From: Microcaldota archaeon
GTDB lineage: Archaea; Micrarchaeota; Micrarchaeia; Norongarragalinales; UBA8480
Assembly: GCA_023246885.1 (NCBI GenBank)
Contig: JAHFHN010000029.1
Coordinates: 1-8,337 of the forward strand
Direction of reading: 5' to 3'
DNA length: 8,337 nt
Positions 1 to 7,084 of this stretch are shown here, in pieces. The position numbers were made by a program, and so were the translations under genes. Numbering within the stretch: position 1 is the first letter of the stretch; the number at the start of each line of letters is the position of its first letter. The notes under the pieces were generated by a model that saw only the letters and a list, made by a program, of their open reading frames with translations, did no database searches and had not been told where the DNA came from.

Positions 1-581
1 ACATTTTTTTTACCAATTATAAACGCAGCTGCGCCACTGCCGGCAGTGTATTCTAATGCATCTCCAGGTTGCGCTTGAGCAGTGTCAGAGCCAATTGCCA
101 AACCATAATTCACTATACCGCTCGACACAAGCCCCATTGCCATTTGCATGCCAGCTGTGCCAGCCTTACAAGCAAACTCTATATCTGCAGCAGTAAGTGA
201 AGGAGTGGCTTGAATTGCTTCAGCAACAATAGCCGCAGATGGTTTAACTGCATAAGGCTTGCTTTCGCTTCCCACATAAATTGCACCGATCTCTTGGGGA
301 TTAACGCTGCTACTGCCATTGACGCCAGTAGTTGCTTTAAGCGCCATTCTGCTAGCTTCAACTGCAAAAGTGCATGAATCTTCATCCCAAGCGCCAACTG
401 CCTTTTCTTTGACGCCAAGGCTTTCACCAACTGAAGGATCTTTACCCCAAGTTGCAGCTATATCAGACACTTTTATGCGTAAACGTGGGACAAAATAACC
501 ATAACTTACAATACCAACGCCAGCACTGCCGACTGGGCTTGCAGAAGGAACAGGTGTCTCAGGTTTCAATATTTTAGCCAT
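1..581 (-). CDS. mvaS: Hydroxymethylglutaryl-CoA synthase, archaeal type (partial, C-terminus beyond left edge)
   Basis: The first 193 codons are present and the gene continues past the left edge. The enzyme condenses acetyl-CoA with acetoacetyl-CoA to HMG-CoA, the entry step of the mevalonate pathway. The protein has the thiolase-like fold start [15 protein letters not shown] (residues 23-37), the motif [12 protein letters not shown] (104-115), and EFACKAGT (135-142), in which C138 is the expected acyl-accepting cysteine. The conserved stretch [22 protein letters not shown] (165-187) follows. These match the archaeal HMGS family rather than the longer eukaryotic or firmicute form. The N-terminus MAKILKP is typical, but about a dozen Pro/Ser/Ala-rich residues (8-20) lie between it and the first strand, more than I recall from Pyrococcus-type enzymes. 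The ATG at 581 was chosen because MAKILKP resembles family N-termini; no clear Shine-Dalgarno precedes it. The gene is divergent from HMG-CoA reductase. In many archaea thiolase follows HMGS, so it may lie beyond the edge (inference). Confidence 0.93.
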   Translation of the reverse strand, partial: MAKILKPETPVPSASPVGSAGVGIVSYGYFVPRLRIKVSDIAATWGKDPSVGESLGVKEKAVGAWDEDSCTFAVEASRMALKATTGVNGSSSVNPQEIGAIYVGSESKPYAVKPSAAIVAEAIQATPSLTAADIEFACKAGTAGMQMAMGLVSSGIVNYGLAIGSDTAQAQPGDALEYTAGSGAAAFIIGKKN

Positions 582-612
582 TTTTTGTGAGTCTCTTTTT
601 ATCGATTTATCA

Positions 613-626
613 ATTAAACCGTTAAT
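613..626. repeat. Short inverted repeat ATTAA-ACCG-TTAAT in the HMGS/HMGR divergent region
   Basis: Two 5-base arms are separated by four bases, 32-45 bases upstream of the HMG-CoA synthase ATG on its strand. The position suits an operator for the minus-strand gene, but an AT-rich inverted repeat this short can arise by chance. Confidence 0.25.
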
Positions 627-670
627 TTTGCAAATGGATTATGGCGGTCAACGCTTTAAAAAAGAGACGG

Positions 671-700
671 TTGACGAACCATTTGTCGACTTTTGTCGAA
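671..700. promoter_or_regulatory. Three tandem TTGWCGAM elements upstream of the HMG-CoA reductase promoter
   Basis: TTGACGAA (671-678), TTGTCGAC (683-690) and TTGTCGAA (693-700) lie head to tail with start-to-start spacings of 12 and 10 bp, close to one helical turn. The block abuts the TATA-like box, and an inverted GTCAAC half (647-652) is found further upstream. It lies between the divergent HMG-CoA synthase and reductase starts. The arrangement suggests an activator or repressor site controlling the mevalonate genes, but no known regulator motif is recognised. Confidence 0.4.
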
Positions 701-707
701 TATATTT
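701..707 (+). promoter_or_regulatory. TATA-like box of the mevalonate operon
   Basis: TATATTT follows the tandem elements. Transcription would start about 25 bases downstream, near 730, giving a leader of roughly 35 bases that includes the ribosome binding site. This is the best archaeal-type promoter candidate in the divergent region. No equally convincing box was found for HMG-CoA synthase on the other strand. Confidence 0.4.
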
Positions 708-752
708 GGTTGGAACAGGGGATTAAAAAAACACCTAAGTTGCAAGGAAGTC

Positions 753-758
753 AGGTGA
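753..758 (+). promoter_or_regulatory. Ribosome binding site of HMG-CoA reductase
   Basis: AGGTGA, complementary to the 3' end of 16S rRNA, lies eight bases before the ATG at 767 and fixes that start. Confidence 0.75.
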
Positions 759-766
759 AATAATTA

Positions 767-2026
767 ATGACTGACTACTCGCAATTCTCCTCGCTTTACA
801 AGTTGAAACCAGCTGAACGCGTAGCATTATTGGTAAAACAAGGCGTGATTACAAGCCAAGAAGGCGACTTACTGCTTAAGGAAACCCCATTACCCGTAAA
901 CGTAGCTGATAGAATGATCGAAAGCGTAATCGGAACTCACCAGCTCCCACTTGGAATAGCAACTAACTTTCGCATAAACGGCCGCGACTTACTGGTACCA
1001 ATGGCAATTGAAGAGCCATCAGTTGTTGCAGCCGCCACTAATGCCGCTAAGTTAGCACTTCCAAAGGGATTCACAGCATCTTCAGATGACCCAATTATGA
1101 CTGGCCAAGTACAAGTGGTTAATGTACCGAATGTAGCAAAAGCAGTGAAAGAAATCGAAGGACATAAAATCGAATTAATCGCAAAGGCAAATGCCACTAA
1201 TCCAATGATGATAACGCTTGGTGGCGGAGTAAAAGCATTGCGTTGTAGGAAGCTAACAAAAAACATGATAGTTATAGATTTTGACGTAGATGTACGCGAT
1301 GCAATGGGCGCAAATACAATTAACACAATGGCAGAAGCAATTGCACTTGACTTAGAAAAGCTAAGTAGTGGTAAAGTGCGCTTAAGGATAATTACAAACT
1401 TAGCAGACAAGCGACTTAGTCGTGCAAGCGTAGAGTACGATAAAAACACGATTGGCGAAGAAGTCGTAGACGGCGTAGTAGACGCGTACTTATTTGCATA
1501 TCATGACATTTACCGCGCGTGTACACACAATAAAGGAATAATGAACGGAATAGACCCGGTTGTAATCGCGACTGGAAACGACTGGCGTGCAATTGAAGCA
1601 GGTGCACACACGTACGCAGCAATAACTGGAAAGTATTTGCCGCTTACAAAATGGGAAAAAACCAAAACTGGAAACTTGCGTGGAACAATTGAACTTCCAC
1701 TTGCGCTTGGACTAGTTGGCGGCGCAACTAAAACTCACCCACTCGCACAAATTGCATTGAAAATACTTGGCATAAAAACAGCACAAGAACTAGCACAAGT
1801 AGTGGCTTGCGTTGGCCTTGCACAGAACTTCGCAGCTCTACGCGCATTAAGTACAACGGGAATACAAACTGGGCACATGAAACTACACGCAAAAAATATA
1901 GCCGTAATTGCCGGAGCTGAAAACGACGAAATTGAAAAAGTTGCAGAAATCATAGCAAAACAAAAAATCGTAAATGTAGATGCAGCAAAAGAAGCATTAA
2001 AAGAAGTTAGAGAAAAGGCGAAGTAA
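767..2026 (+). CDS. mvaA: Hydroxymethylglutaryl-CoA reductase, class II
   Basis: This enzyme reduces HMG-CoA to mevalonate with NAD(P)H. The 419 residues are soluble, without the membrane anchor of eukaryotic enzymes, and close to the roughly 428 of Pseudomonas mevalonii HMGR. Class II hallmarks are visible: IESVIGTHQLPLGIATNF (51-68), NGRDLLVPMAIEEPS (71-85) with catalytic E83, the cofactor-binding DAMGAN (178-183), NKGIMNGIDPV (255-265) with catalytic K256, ATGNDW (268-273) with catalytic D272, and GHMKLHAKNIAVIAGA (369-384) with catalytic H370. These correspond to E83, K267, D283 and H381 of the P. mevalonii enzyme. The ATG at 767 is supported by AGGTGA at 753-758, eight bases upstream. 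It is the first gene of the apparent HMGR-mevalonate kinase-phosphomevalonate kinase-isomerase operon. Class II is mainly bacterial, but is also known in Archaeoglobus and Thermoplasmatales. Whether it prefers NADH or NADPH cannot be told safely here. Confidence 0.97.
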   Translation: MTDYSQFSSLYKLKPAERVALLVKQGVITSQEGDLLLKETPLPVNVADRMIESVIGTHQLPLGIATNFRINGRDLLVPMAIEEPSVVAAATNAAKLALPKGFTASSDDPIMTGQVQVVNVPNVAKAVKEIEGHKIELIAKANATNPMMITLGGGVKALRCRKLTKNMIVIDFDVDVRDAMGANTINTMAEAIALDLEKLSSGKVRLRIITNLADKRLSRASVEYDKNTIGEEVVDGVVDAYLFAYHDIYRACTHNKGIMNGIDPVVIATGNDWRAIEAGAHTYAAITGKYLPLTKWEKTKTGNLRGTIELPLALGLVGGATKTHPLAQIALKILGIKTAQELAQVVACVGLAQNFAALRALSTTGIQTGHMKLHAKNIAVIAGAENDEIEKVAEIIAKQKIVNVDAAKEALKEVREKAK

Positions 2027-2029
2027 AAA

Positions 2030-3055
2030 GTGATAGAAGTAAACGCACCGTGCAAAGTAATCTTAACTGGCGAACATGCAGTGGTCTACGGTTGCCAAGC
2101 ACTTGCGATTAGCATAGAGCCATTTAACACAGTTAAGTTAAGTGAAACAAACTCTGAACCCGGTTTTGAAATGAAGCAAAACGGTAAAACTATTTTGCTC
2201 GACGCAACTGGAAACGTAAAAAGTGGAGAAATAACCTGGCAAGTATTTTGTGATTTATTAAAACGTTTTATACAAAAAGGGCTGAAGCCAAGAAAAAAAA
2301 CAGTTATTGAAATTGAGTCAAATGTACCCAAAGGAATGGGCGCAAGTTCAAGCGTCGCGGCCGCACTTTCAATTGCACTATATAAGCACATGAACATCCC
2401 ACCAACTGGCGAAGAATTATTCGAAGACGTGCAATTCGTTGACACAAGTGCACATGGCGGAGCACCAAGTGGAATAGATGCAATGACCGTATTGTTTGGA
2501 CCAACACAATTAACTAAAACACAAAAAACTGGAGAAACCGCCAAATGGGATTTCCAGCATGTCGATGTAAAATTACCGCAAAACACAACACTCATAGTTA
2601 TTGACTCTTCAAGAGGAGGCAAACGCAGCTCAACTGGCGAAGTGGTTAGAGCGGTTGCAGAGCATTTAGGATTTTTAAAAAATGACGGCGCAGTTAAACA
2701 AATAACTGAATTAACTGACGAAGACAAACAAAAGCTTGAGCCGTTTAGAAAAATATTTCAAAAAATAGTAAGCGAATTAAAAACAAATGGAAATCCTGAC
2801 GCGCTTGGCAAGGCAATGAATGAAAATCATGAATTGTTAAAAAGCATCGGCGCAAGTAGTGATGAAATCGAAAAAGCAAGGGAAATCGCATTGCAAAACA
2901 ATGCTTACGGCGTAAAATTAACCGGCGCAGGGGGAAACGGAGGAGCGGTAATCGCACTTGTCAATAAAAATGATACAGCAAAACTTATTGAAGAATTTAA
3001 AAAAAATGGATTAAAAGCGTTTGAAGCAAAACCAACCAAGGGAGCGATGCAATAA
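2030..3055 (+). CDS. mvk: Mevalonate kinase (GHMP kinase family)
   Basis: This kinase phosphorylates mevalonate to 5-phosphomevalonate with ATP. The 341-residue protein shows the three GHMP-kinase motifs in order. Motif 1 is NAPCKVILTGEHAVVYG (5-21), with the GEHAVVYG typical of mevalonate kinases. Motif 2, the phosphate loop, is PKGMGASSSVAAA (100-112). Motif 3 is GVKLTGAGGNGGAVIAL (304-320). HGGAPSGIDA (152-161 region; the aspartate is residue 150 by my count) carries the probable catalytic aspartate and the substrate signature that separates mevalonate kinases from galactokinases. Motif 2 reads GMGASSS instead of the more usual GLGSSA. The start is GTG, three bases after the reductase stop, with only a weak purine stretch (AAGGCGAAG) ahead, so translational coupling to the reductase is likely. 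The stop is two bases before the next ATG. Function is secure from the motifs and the context. Confidence 0.95.
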   Translation: MIEVNAPCKVILTGEHAVVYGCQALAISIEPFNTVKLSETNSEPGFEMKQNGKTILLDATGNVKSGEITWQVFCDLLKRFIQKGLKPRKKTVIEIESNVPKGMGASSSVAAALSIALYKHMNIPPTGEELFEDVQFVDTSAHGGAPSGIDAMTVLFGPTQLTKTQKTGETAKWDFQHVDVKLPQNTTLIVIDSSRGGKRSSTGEVVRAVAEHLGFLKNDGAVKQITELTDEDKQKLEPFRKIFQKIVSELKTNGNPDALGKAMNENHELLKSIGASSDEIEKAREIALQNNAYGVKLTGAGGNGGAVIALVNKNDTAKLIEEFKKNGLKAFEAKPTKGAMQ

Positions 3056-3057
3056 AC

Positions 3058-4188
3058 ATGGTAACTGTTTCTGCACCTGGAAAAATACTGTGGATGGGCG
3101 GTTACTCTATCATCGAACCAAATAATGTTGGTTTTGTTACAAGCATAGATAAGCGCGTTTACGCTGAAGCAACTGCATTGCCTTTTCCACACATTGAACT
3201 AAAAAATGAACAACTGGGCATCGATTGCAAAGGCGTTTATAAAAATAATAAAATCATTTTAGATGAAATGGAGCAAAAAAAGGCAACTTTCATCAGAGAT
3301 GCAGTGCAATTCGCTTTAAACTATTTAGAACAAAGAAGCGTCAAACTGCAAGGCGTAAAAGTTAAAACAAAAAGCGATGCAGCGTTTAACATAGACGGAG
3401 CAAAAAGCGGGTTAGGTTCAAGCGCAGCAGTTACAGTTGCAACTGTAGGCGCAGTACTATCGCTTCATGGAATCAACTTAACCGACAAAAAAGAAATTGA
3501 AGTACTGCACAAAATAGCACAATATTCGCACTGCACTTCTCAAGGAAAAGCAGGTAGTGGATTTGACGTGGCAGCTAGCACTTATGGCTCTATTCGATAT
3601 TCGCGTTACTCGCCAGAATTAGTAAAAATGAGCGTATCACAAGCAGTTGCTTCAAAATGGGATTACTCAGTTACGCCCGTTAATTTGCCTTCATTTTTTT
3701 ATACAGTTGTAGCAAATATTCCAAACAATAGCACAAGCACAACGCAAATGGTTGCAAAAGTAAAAGAATTTAAAGAAAAAAATAAAGTCGAATATTCAAA
3801 ATCTATTTCAGAGTTAAACGAATACAATCAAAAAGCAATTAACTGCCTTGAAGTTCTCCAAGTACAACGTAGTGAAGAAAAACTTACAGAGTTCAAAAAA
3901 TGGTTTGACGCCTCTCGCACACTATTAAAAACACTCGGCGAAAAAAGTGGGATTGAAATCGAATCAAATGAAAAGACTCAGCTTATTGCAGAGTCAAAAA
4001 AACATGGTGCGTTTACCGCAAGTTTACCTGGTGCAGGAGGCGGAGATTCAATTGCTGGGCTTTGTTTGTCTCAAACTGATGCAGTTAAACTAAAAACATT
4101 TTGGACAAAAAGCAGATTAGAGTTACTTGACATTTCAATCGATAATACAGGAGTTAAAGTAGAAACGAGTGTTTTAAAACGGACTTGA
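3058..4188 (+). CDS. Phosphomevalonate kinase, ERG8/Sulfolobus type (GHMP family)
   Basis: The enzyme probably phosphorylates 5-phosphomevalonate to mevalonate diphosphate. The 376 residues contain SAPGKILWMGGYS (5-17), the motif 1 variant with GGYS in place of GEH that marks the eukaryotic/Sulfolobus phosphomevalonate kinases. They also contain KSGLGSSAAVTVATVGAVL (116-134) as phosphate loop, SQGKAGSGFDVAASTYGSIRY (161-181), in which D170 is the likely catalytic aspartate, and PGAGGGDSIAGL (324-335) as motif 3. The GAGGGD form of motif 3 also favours this family over mevalonate kinase or diphosphomevalonate decarboxylase. The ATG lies two bases after the mevalonate kinase stop. GGGAG at 3040-3044 is a somewhat distant ribosome binding site inside the preceding gene. 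Its presence implies the classical mevalonate route, not the phosphomevalonate dehydratase or isopentenyl phosphate kinase variants common in archaea (inference). A different phosphorylated substrate cannot be excluded. Confidence 0.88.
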   Translation: MVTVSAPGKILWMGGYSIIEPNNVGFVTSIDKRVYAEATALPFPHIELKNEQLGIDCKGVYKNNKIILDEMEQKKATFIRDAVQFALNYLEQRSVKLQGVKVKTKSDAAFNIDGAKSGLGSSAAVTVATVGAVLSLHGINLTDKKEIEVLHKIAQYSHCTSQGKAGSGFDVAASTYGSIRYSRYSPELVKMSVSQAVASKWDYSVTPVNLPSFFYTVVANIPNNSTSTTQMVAKVKEFKEKNKVEYSKSISELNEYNQKAINCLEVLQVQRSEEKLTEFKKWFDASRTLLKTLGEKSGIEIESNEKTQLIAESKKHGAFTASLPGAGGGDSIAGLCLSQTDAVKLKTFWTKSRLELLDISIDNTGVKVETSVLKRT

Positions 4189-4217
4189 ATTAAATTAATA
4201 CTAACATAAAAAAACTA

Positions 4218-4223
4218 GTGATG
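4218..4223 (+). promoter_or_regulatory. Ribosome binding site of isopentenyl-diphosphate isomerase
   Basis: GTGATG lies in the 40-bp gap after phosphomevalonate kinase, with seven bases between GTGA and the ATG at 4229. The ATG within this site (4221) is out of frame with the gene. Confidence 0.6.
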
Positions 4224-4228
4224 AAAAA

Positions 4229-5242
4229 ATGCCAGATGATTCTATTGACCCGACAAGCTTAAGGAAAGTGCAGCACGTTAAGATCGTATTAGAAAAAAAT
4301 GTACAGCACACAACACCCACTGGTTTCGACGAAGTAAACTTCTTACACTATGCGTTGCCTGAAATGAATTTCTCTGAAATAAGCACTGACGTAAAATTTC
4401 TTGGGCGAAAATTTTCACTACCGTTTTTTATACTTTCAATGACTGGCGGACATGAAACAGTTGAAAAAATCAATAAGGACATTGCAATTGCATGCGAAAA
4501 AAAGAATATCGTAATGGGCGTAGGTTCACAACGTGCAATGATTGAAAAACCAGAATTAACAAAAACATTCAAAGTAAAAGATGTTGCACCTAAAGTTTTT
4601 TTATGCGGCAACATCGGCGGATACCAGCTAACTAAATACTCATTTGAAAAAATTGAGAAAATGGTCTCTGACATAGAGGCAGATGCACTTTGTGTTCACT
4701 TAAATCCATTGCAAGAAATTATTCAACCCGAAGGTGACTCTGATTGGCGCGGGGTATTAAAGGCAATTGAAAAAACTTGCAGTAAACTAGGCATTCCAAT
4801 TATTGCAAAAGAAGTTGGAGCTGGAATAAACGCAGAAGTTTGCAAAGAACTCGAACAAGCCGGCGTAGCTGCTATTGACATAAGCGGCACAGGCGGAACT
4901 TCTTGGGCAGCCATTGAAATTCAACGCAAAGACGCACAAGCAGGCAACCTTTATTGGAACTGGGGAGTGCCAACAGTCACTGCATTAAAAGAAGCGACAG
5001 TAAAAATTCCACTTATTGCAAGCGGCGGAGTTAGAAATGGATTACACGTTGCTAAAGCAATTCGACTTGGCGCAACCCTTGCAGGCGCAGCTACTCCTTT
5101 TCTAAAAGCACAAAATATTGGTGGATCCGAAGGCGTGAAAAAAGAAATCGAAAAATGGGAAAACGAATTGAAAATAGCAATGTTTCTCACGCGCTCAAAA
5201 GACCTAACCGCATTGAAAAAAGCAAAGATGCTAACAACTTAG
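4229..5242 (+). CDS. fni: Isopentenyl-diphosphate delta-isomerase, type 2 (FMN-dependent)
   Basis: This enzyme interconverts isopentenyl and dimethylallyl diphosphate, using reduced FMN as cofactor in a TIM-barrel fold. Signature stretches run through the 337 residues in the expected order: LRKVQHVKIVL (11-21, the N-terminal R-K-x-x-H element), SMTGGHE (70-76), GVGSQRAM (97-104), CGNIGGYQ (126-133), and HLNPLQEIIQPEGD (157-170). In the last, Q162 is the expected catalytic glutamine and E163 the magnesium ligand. AKEVGAGI (193-200), DISGTGGTSWAAIE (217-230), WGVPT (245-249) and ASGGVRNG (264-271) follow, the last being FMN phosphate-binding. The length fits the family. The ATG at 4229 follows GTGATG (4218-4223), seven bases from GTGA, which decides the start. 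The 40-bp gap to phosphomevalonate kinase holds no convincing promoter or terminator, so it is probably the last gene of the mevalonate operon. Confidence 0.96.
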   Translation: MPDDSIDPTSLRKVQHVKIVLEKNVQHTTPTGFDEVNFLHYALPEMNFSEISTDVKFLGRKFSLPFFILSMTGGHETVEKINKDIAIACEKKNIVMGVGSQRAMIEKPELTKTFKVKDVAPKVFLCGNIGGYQLTKYSFEKIEKMVSDIEADALCVHLNPLQEIIQPEGDSDWRGVLKAIEKTCSKLGIPIIAKEVGAGINAEVCKELEQAGVAAIDISGTGGTSWAAIEIQRKDAQAGNLYWNWGVPTVTALKEATVKIPLIASGGVRNGLHVAKAIRLGATLAGAATPFLKAQNIGGSEGVKKEIEKWENELKIAMFLTRSKDLTALKKAKMLTT

Positions 5243-5305
5243 AAGCTTAATTACACTGAGCCGTAAAGCAAACATTACCTAATGCCAGATAAATTTCTGC
5301 AAGGT

Positions 5306-5360
5306 AAAAAAAATTAGTATAACGTTCCCCGAAGACGGGCGAAGAGTAAATCTGGAGCCC
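5306..5360 (-). terminator. Probable terminator region between the convergent isomerase and HIT genes
   Basis: Reading the minus strand downstream of the HIT stop, a GGGC/GCCC hairpin (arms 5357-5360 and 5337-5340, with an inner AGA/TCT pairing) is followed, after a second possible hairpin CCCG-TCTT-CGGG (5339-5328), by T8 (plus-strand A at 5306-5313). The T tract is a usual archaeal stop signal. The two hairpins share bases 5337-5339, so they exclude each other. The rest of the 5243-5363 gap shows no gene. Confidence 0.45.
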
Positions 5361-5363
5361 AAA

Positions 5364-5804
5364 CTACATGCATCCTTTGATTTCTTTTGCGACTTTATCA
5401 AGTTCATCTCTCTTCATTCTGACAAAGTGCTTTTTAAGATCATACTTAAAGCCAAAACTATCGCCGGCAAATCTCGGATAAACATGAAGATGAAAATGAA
5501 AAACCTCTTGGTGTGCAGCTTCGCCATCTGCAAGGAATAAGTTCACACCCTCACTTTTAAATTTTGATTTTCTGATAGCCGCTGTAAGTTTTTTTGCAAT
5601 TTTCATAATGTGCATAGCAGTATCTTCATCAAGGTCAGCAAAATACGGAGCGTGTTTTTTAGGAATAACGAGCACATGACCCTCGTTTACTGGTTGAAGT
5701 GGTGGAAAAACCATAACTTTTTCATCTTCATACACAATGCTCGCCTGAGCCTTGCCGGCGATGATTTCGCAAAAAATGCAATGTTTTTTATCTTCTTTAG
5801 CCAT
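5364..5804 (-). CDS. HIT-family nucleotide-binding protein (probable nucleotide hydrolase or transferase)
   Basis: The protein has 146 residues, the size of a single-domain histidine triad protein. CIFCEIIAGKA (9-19) is the usual N-terminal element, with a cysteine pair seen in many microbial HIT proteins. GHVLVIPKKH (42-51) is the conserved central strand, and QEVFHFHLHVYPR (99-111) is the histidine triad itself, with H103, H105 and H107; H105 or H107 would be the nucleophile by family precedent. Known relatives split AMP from adenosine-phosphoramidates or hydrolyse dinucleoside polyphosphates; the real substrate here is unknown. One oddity is that the segment normally reading F-x-D-x-x-P is VFPPLQP (32-38), with proline at the place of the aspartate that binds the ribose hydroxyls in Hint proteins. 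The gene lies 46 bp after malic enzyme on the same strand, so it may be co-transcribed. The ATG at 5804 has a weak AGGT (5813-5816) upstream. Confidence 0.93.
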   Translation of the reverse strand: MAKEDKKHCIFCEIIAGKAQASIVYEDEKVMVFPPLQPVNEGHVLVIPKKHAPYFADLDEDTAMHIMKIAKKLTAAIRKSKFKSEGVNLFLADGEAAHQEVFHFHLHVYPRFAGDSFGFKYDLKKHFVRMKRDELDKVAKEIKGCM

Positions 5805-5828
5805 AGGGGAATACCTGATTTATTTTTT

Positions 5829-5843
5829 ACACCAAATAGGTGT
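5829..5843. repeat. Perfect inverted repeat ACACC-AAATA-GGTGT between malic enzyme and HIT genes
   Basis: Five-base arms flank a five-base centre within the 46-bp gap. On the minus strand it is followed by an A-rich stretch rather than T, so it is not a standard terminator for malic enzyme. It could be an operator, an RNA hairpin or a processing site ahead of the HIT gene. Confidence 0.35.
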
Positions 5844-5850
5844 CGCTAAC

Positions 5851-7038
5851 TTAACTACTCAAATTTCGCGTAACTTTTTCTTTTTTAGCTTGTCGCGCAA
5901 CTGCTTTAGCTATTGTTTTTGCAACATTTTTGTCAAAAGGCGACGGCACAACTATTCCAGATGCAATTTCTTCATTACTCACTATACTTGCAAGTGCATT
6001 TGCAGCTGCGAGTTTCATCCCGTCAGTTATTTTCTTTGCTTTTGAATCCAGTGCCCCACGGAACACTCCTGGAAAAGCTAGTACATTGTTAACTTGATTT
6101 GGATAATCACTTCTGCCAGTGCACACTATTTTTGCACCGCCTGCAACTGCTTCTTCTGGCATTATTTCTGGAACTGGATTAGATAACGCTATTACAATTG
6201 AGTCTTTTGCCATTGTGGAAATCATTTGCTTTGTTACAATTCCGGGTTTTGAAGTACCAATAAAGACATCTGCTTTTACAAATCCTTCTTCAAAGGAGCC
6301 ATTGAATTCTTGCACAAGTGGAAGTAATTTTTCTTTGTAAGTCCCTTTTAGTTCTGGCCGATTCTTGGATAATGCTGACTTAGAATCAAATGCAATTATG
6401 TTCCTTGCACCTGCGGCGTAAATTGCCTTGAGAATTGCACTTCCAGCGGCGCCCACTCCATTGCAGAGTATTCTAGCAGTTTTTATATCACGATTCGTTG
6501 CCTTAAGCGCATTGACAAGTGCGGCAAGCGCAACAATTGCTGTGCCGTGCTGGTCATCGTGAAAAACAGGTATATCCAGTGCTGCAATTAAACGTTCTTC
6601 AACTTCAAAACAATCTGGTACGCTTATGTCTTCTAAATTAATGCCACCAAATGTCGGTGCAATTGCTTTTCCAATTGCAACTAGCTCGTCAACAGTGTAA
6701 GCATTCACACATAATGGCACAGCATCGATATTTGCAAATCCTTTGAATAAAACCGCTTTACCTTCCATTACCGGTAAACCTGCTAGCGCACCGATATTGC
6801 CAAGGCCAAGTACTCGCGTTCCGTTGGATAACACTACAACACTATTGCGTTTCCAAGTGTAGTCGTAAGCTGCTTCTTTATTTTTTGCAATTTCAAGGCA
6901 AGGTTGGGCAACGCCGGGCGTGTATGCAGTTGACAAGTCGTATTTTGTTTTCAAAGGCGCTTTACTCTTTACAGCTAGTTTACCTTTCCATTTCTTGTGT
7001 AATTTGATGGATTCTTCTGCCCAATTAACATTACTCAT
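5851..7038 (-). CDS. NAD(P)-dependent malic enzyme, short (prokaryotic) form
   Basis: The enzyme oxidatively decarboxylates malate to pyruvate and CO2, making NADH or NADPH. The 395 residues fit the short form without a phosphotransacetylase-like C-terminal domain. Recognisable features are [18 protein letters not shown] (33-50) with catalytic Y39, [29 protein letters not shown] (77-105) with K94 as the likely general base, metal ligands in INLEDI (133-138, E136) and FHDDQHGTA (159-167, D161/D162), the Rossmann turn GVGAAG (194-199), and SNPVPEI (286-292). D218 at the end of the second Rossmann strand is compatible with NAD, but cofactor choice is not certain. The ATG at 7038 is fixed by a good GGTGAT ribosome binding site six bases upstream. 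A TATA-like box lies in the 70-bp gap after lactate dehydrogenase, so the gene may have its own promoter as well as read-through. Confidence 0.96.
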   Translation of the reverse strand: MSNVNWAEESIKLHKKWKGKLAVKSKAPLKTKYDLSTAYTPGVAQPCLEIAKNKEAAYDYTWKRNSVVVLSNGTRVLGLGNIGALAGLPVMEGKAVLFKGFANIDAVPLCVNAYTVDELVAIGKAIAPTFGGINLEDISVPDCFEVEERLIAALDIPVFHDDQHGTAIVALAALVNALKATNRDIKTARILCNGVGAAGSAILKAIYAAGARNIIAFDSKSALSKNRPELKGTYKEKLLPLVQEFNGSFEEGFVKADVFIGTSKPGIVTKQMISTMAKDSIVIALSNPVPEIMPEEAVAGGAKIVCTGRSDYPNQVNNVLAFPGVFRGALDSKAKKITDGMKLAAANALASIVSNEEIASGIVVPSPFDKNVAKTIAKAVARQAKKEKVTRNLSS

Positions 7039-7044
7039 TTTGAA

Positions 7045-7050
7045 ATCACC
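7045..7050 (-). promoter_or_regulatory. Ribosome binding site of malic enzyme
   Basis: GGTGAT on the minus strand ends six bases before the ATG at 7038 and supports that start. Confidence 0.7.
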
Positions 7051-7084
7051 ATTCGTAGTAAGAAAAATATTTTTGAATTGTCTA

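Noticed and set aside
1..581. Thiolase or ketoacyl-ACP synthase III as the identity of the left-edge gene
   Set aside because: The [12 protein letters not shown] and EFACKAGT motifs and the MAKILKP start are those of archaeal HMG-CoA synthase, and the mevalonate context agrees.
2086..2727. Long open frame antisense to mevalonate kinase (and similar antisense frames over the reductase and isomerase)
   Set aside because: They have no ribosome binding sites and no family resemblance, and they lie opposite well-conserved genes; their length reflects codon bias in the sense strand.
5320..5360. Possible tRNA or small RNA gene in the convergent gap
   Set aside because: There is no cloverleaf, no T-loop consensus and no C/D or H/ACA box pattern; only short hairpins were found.
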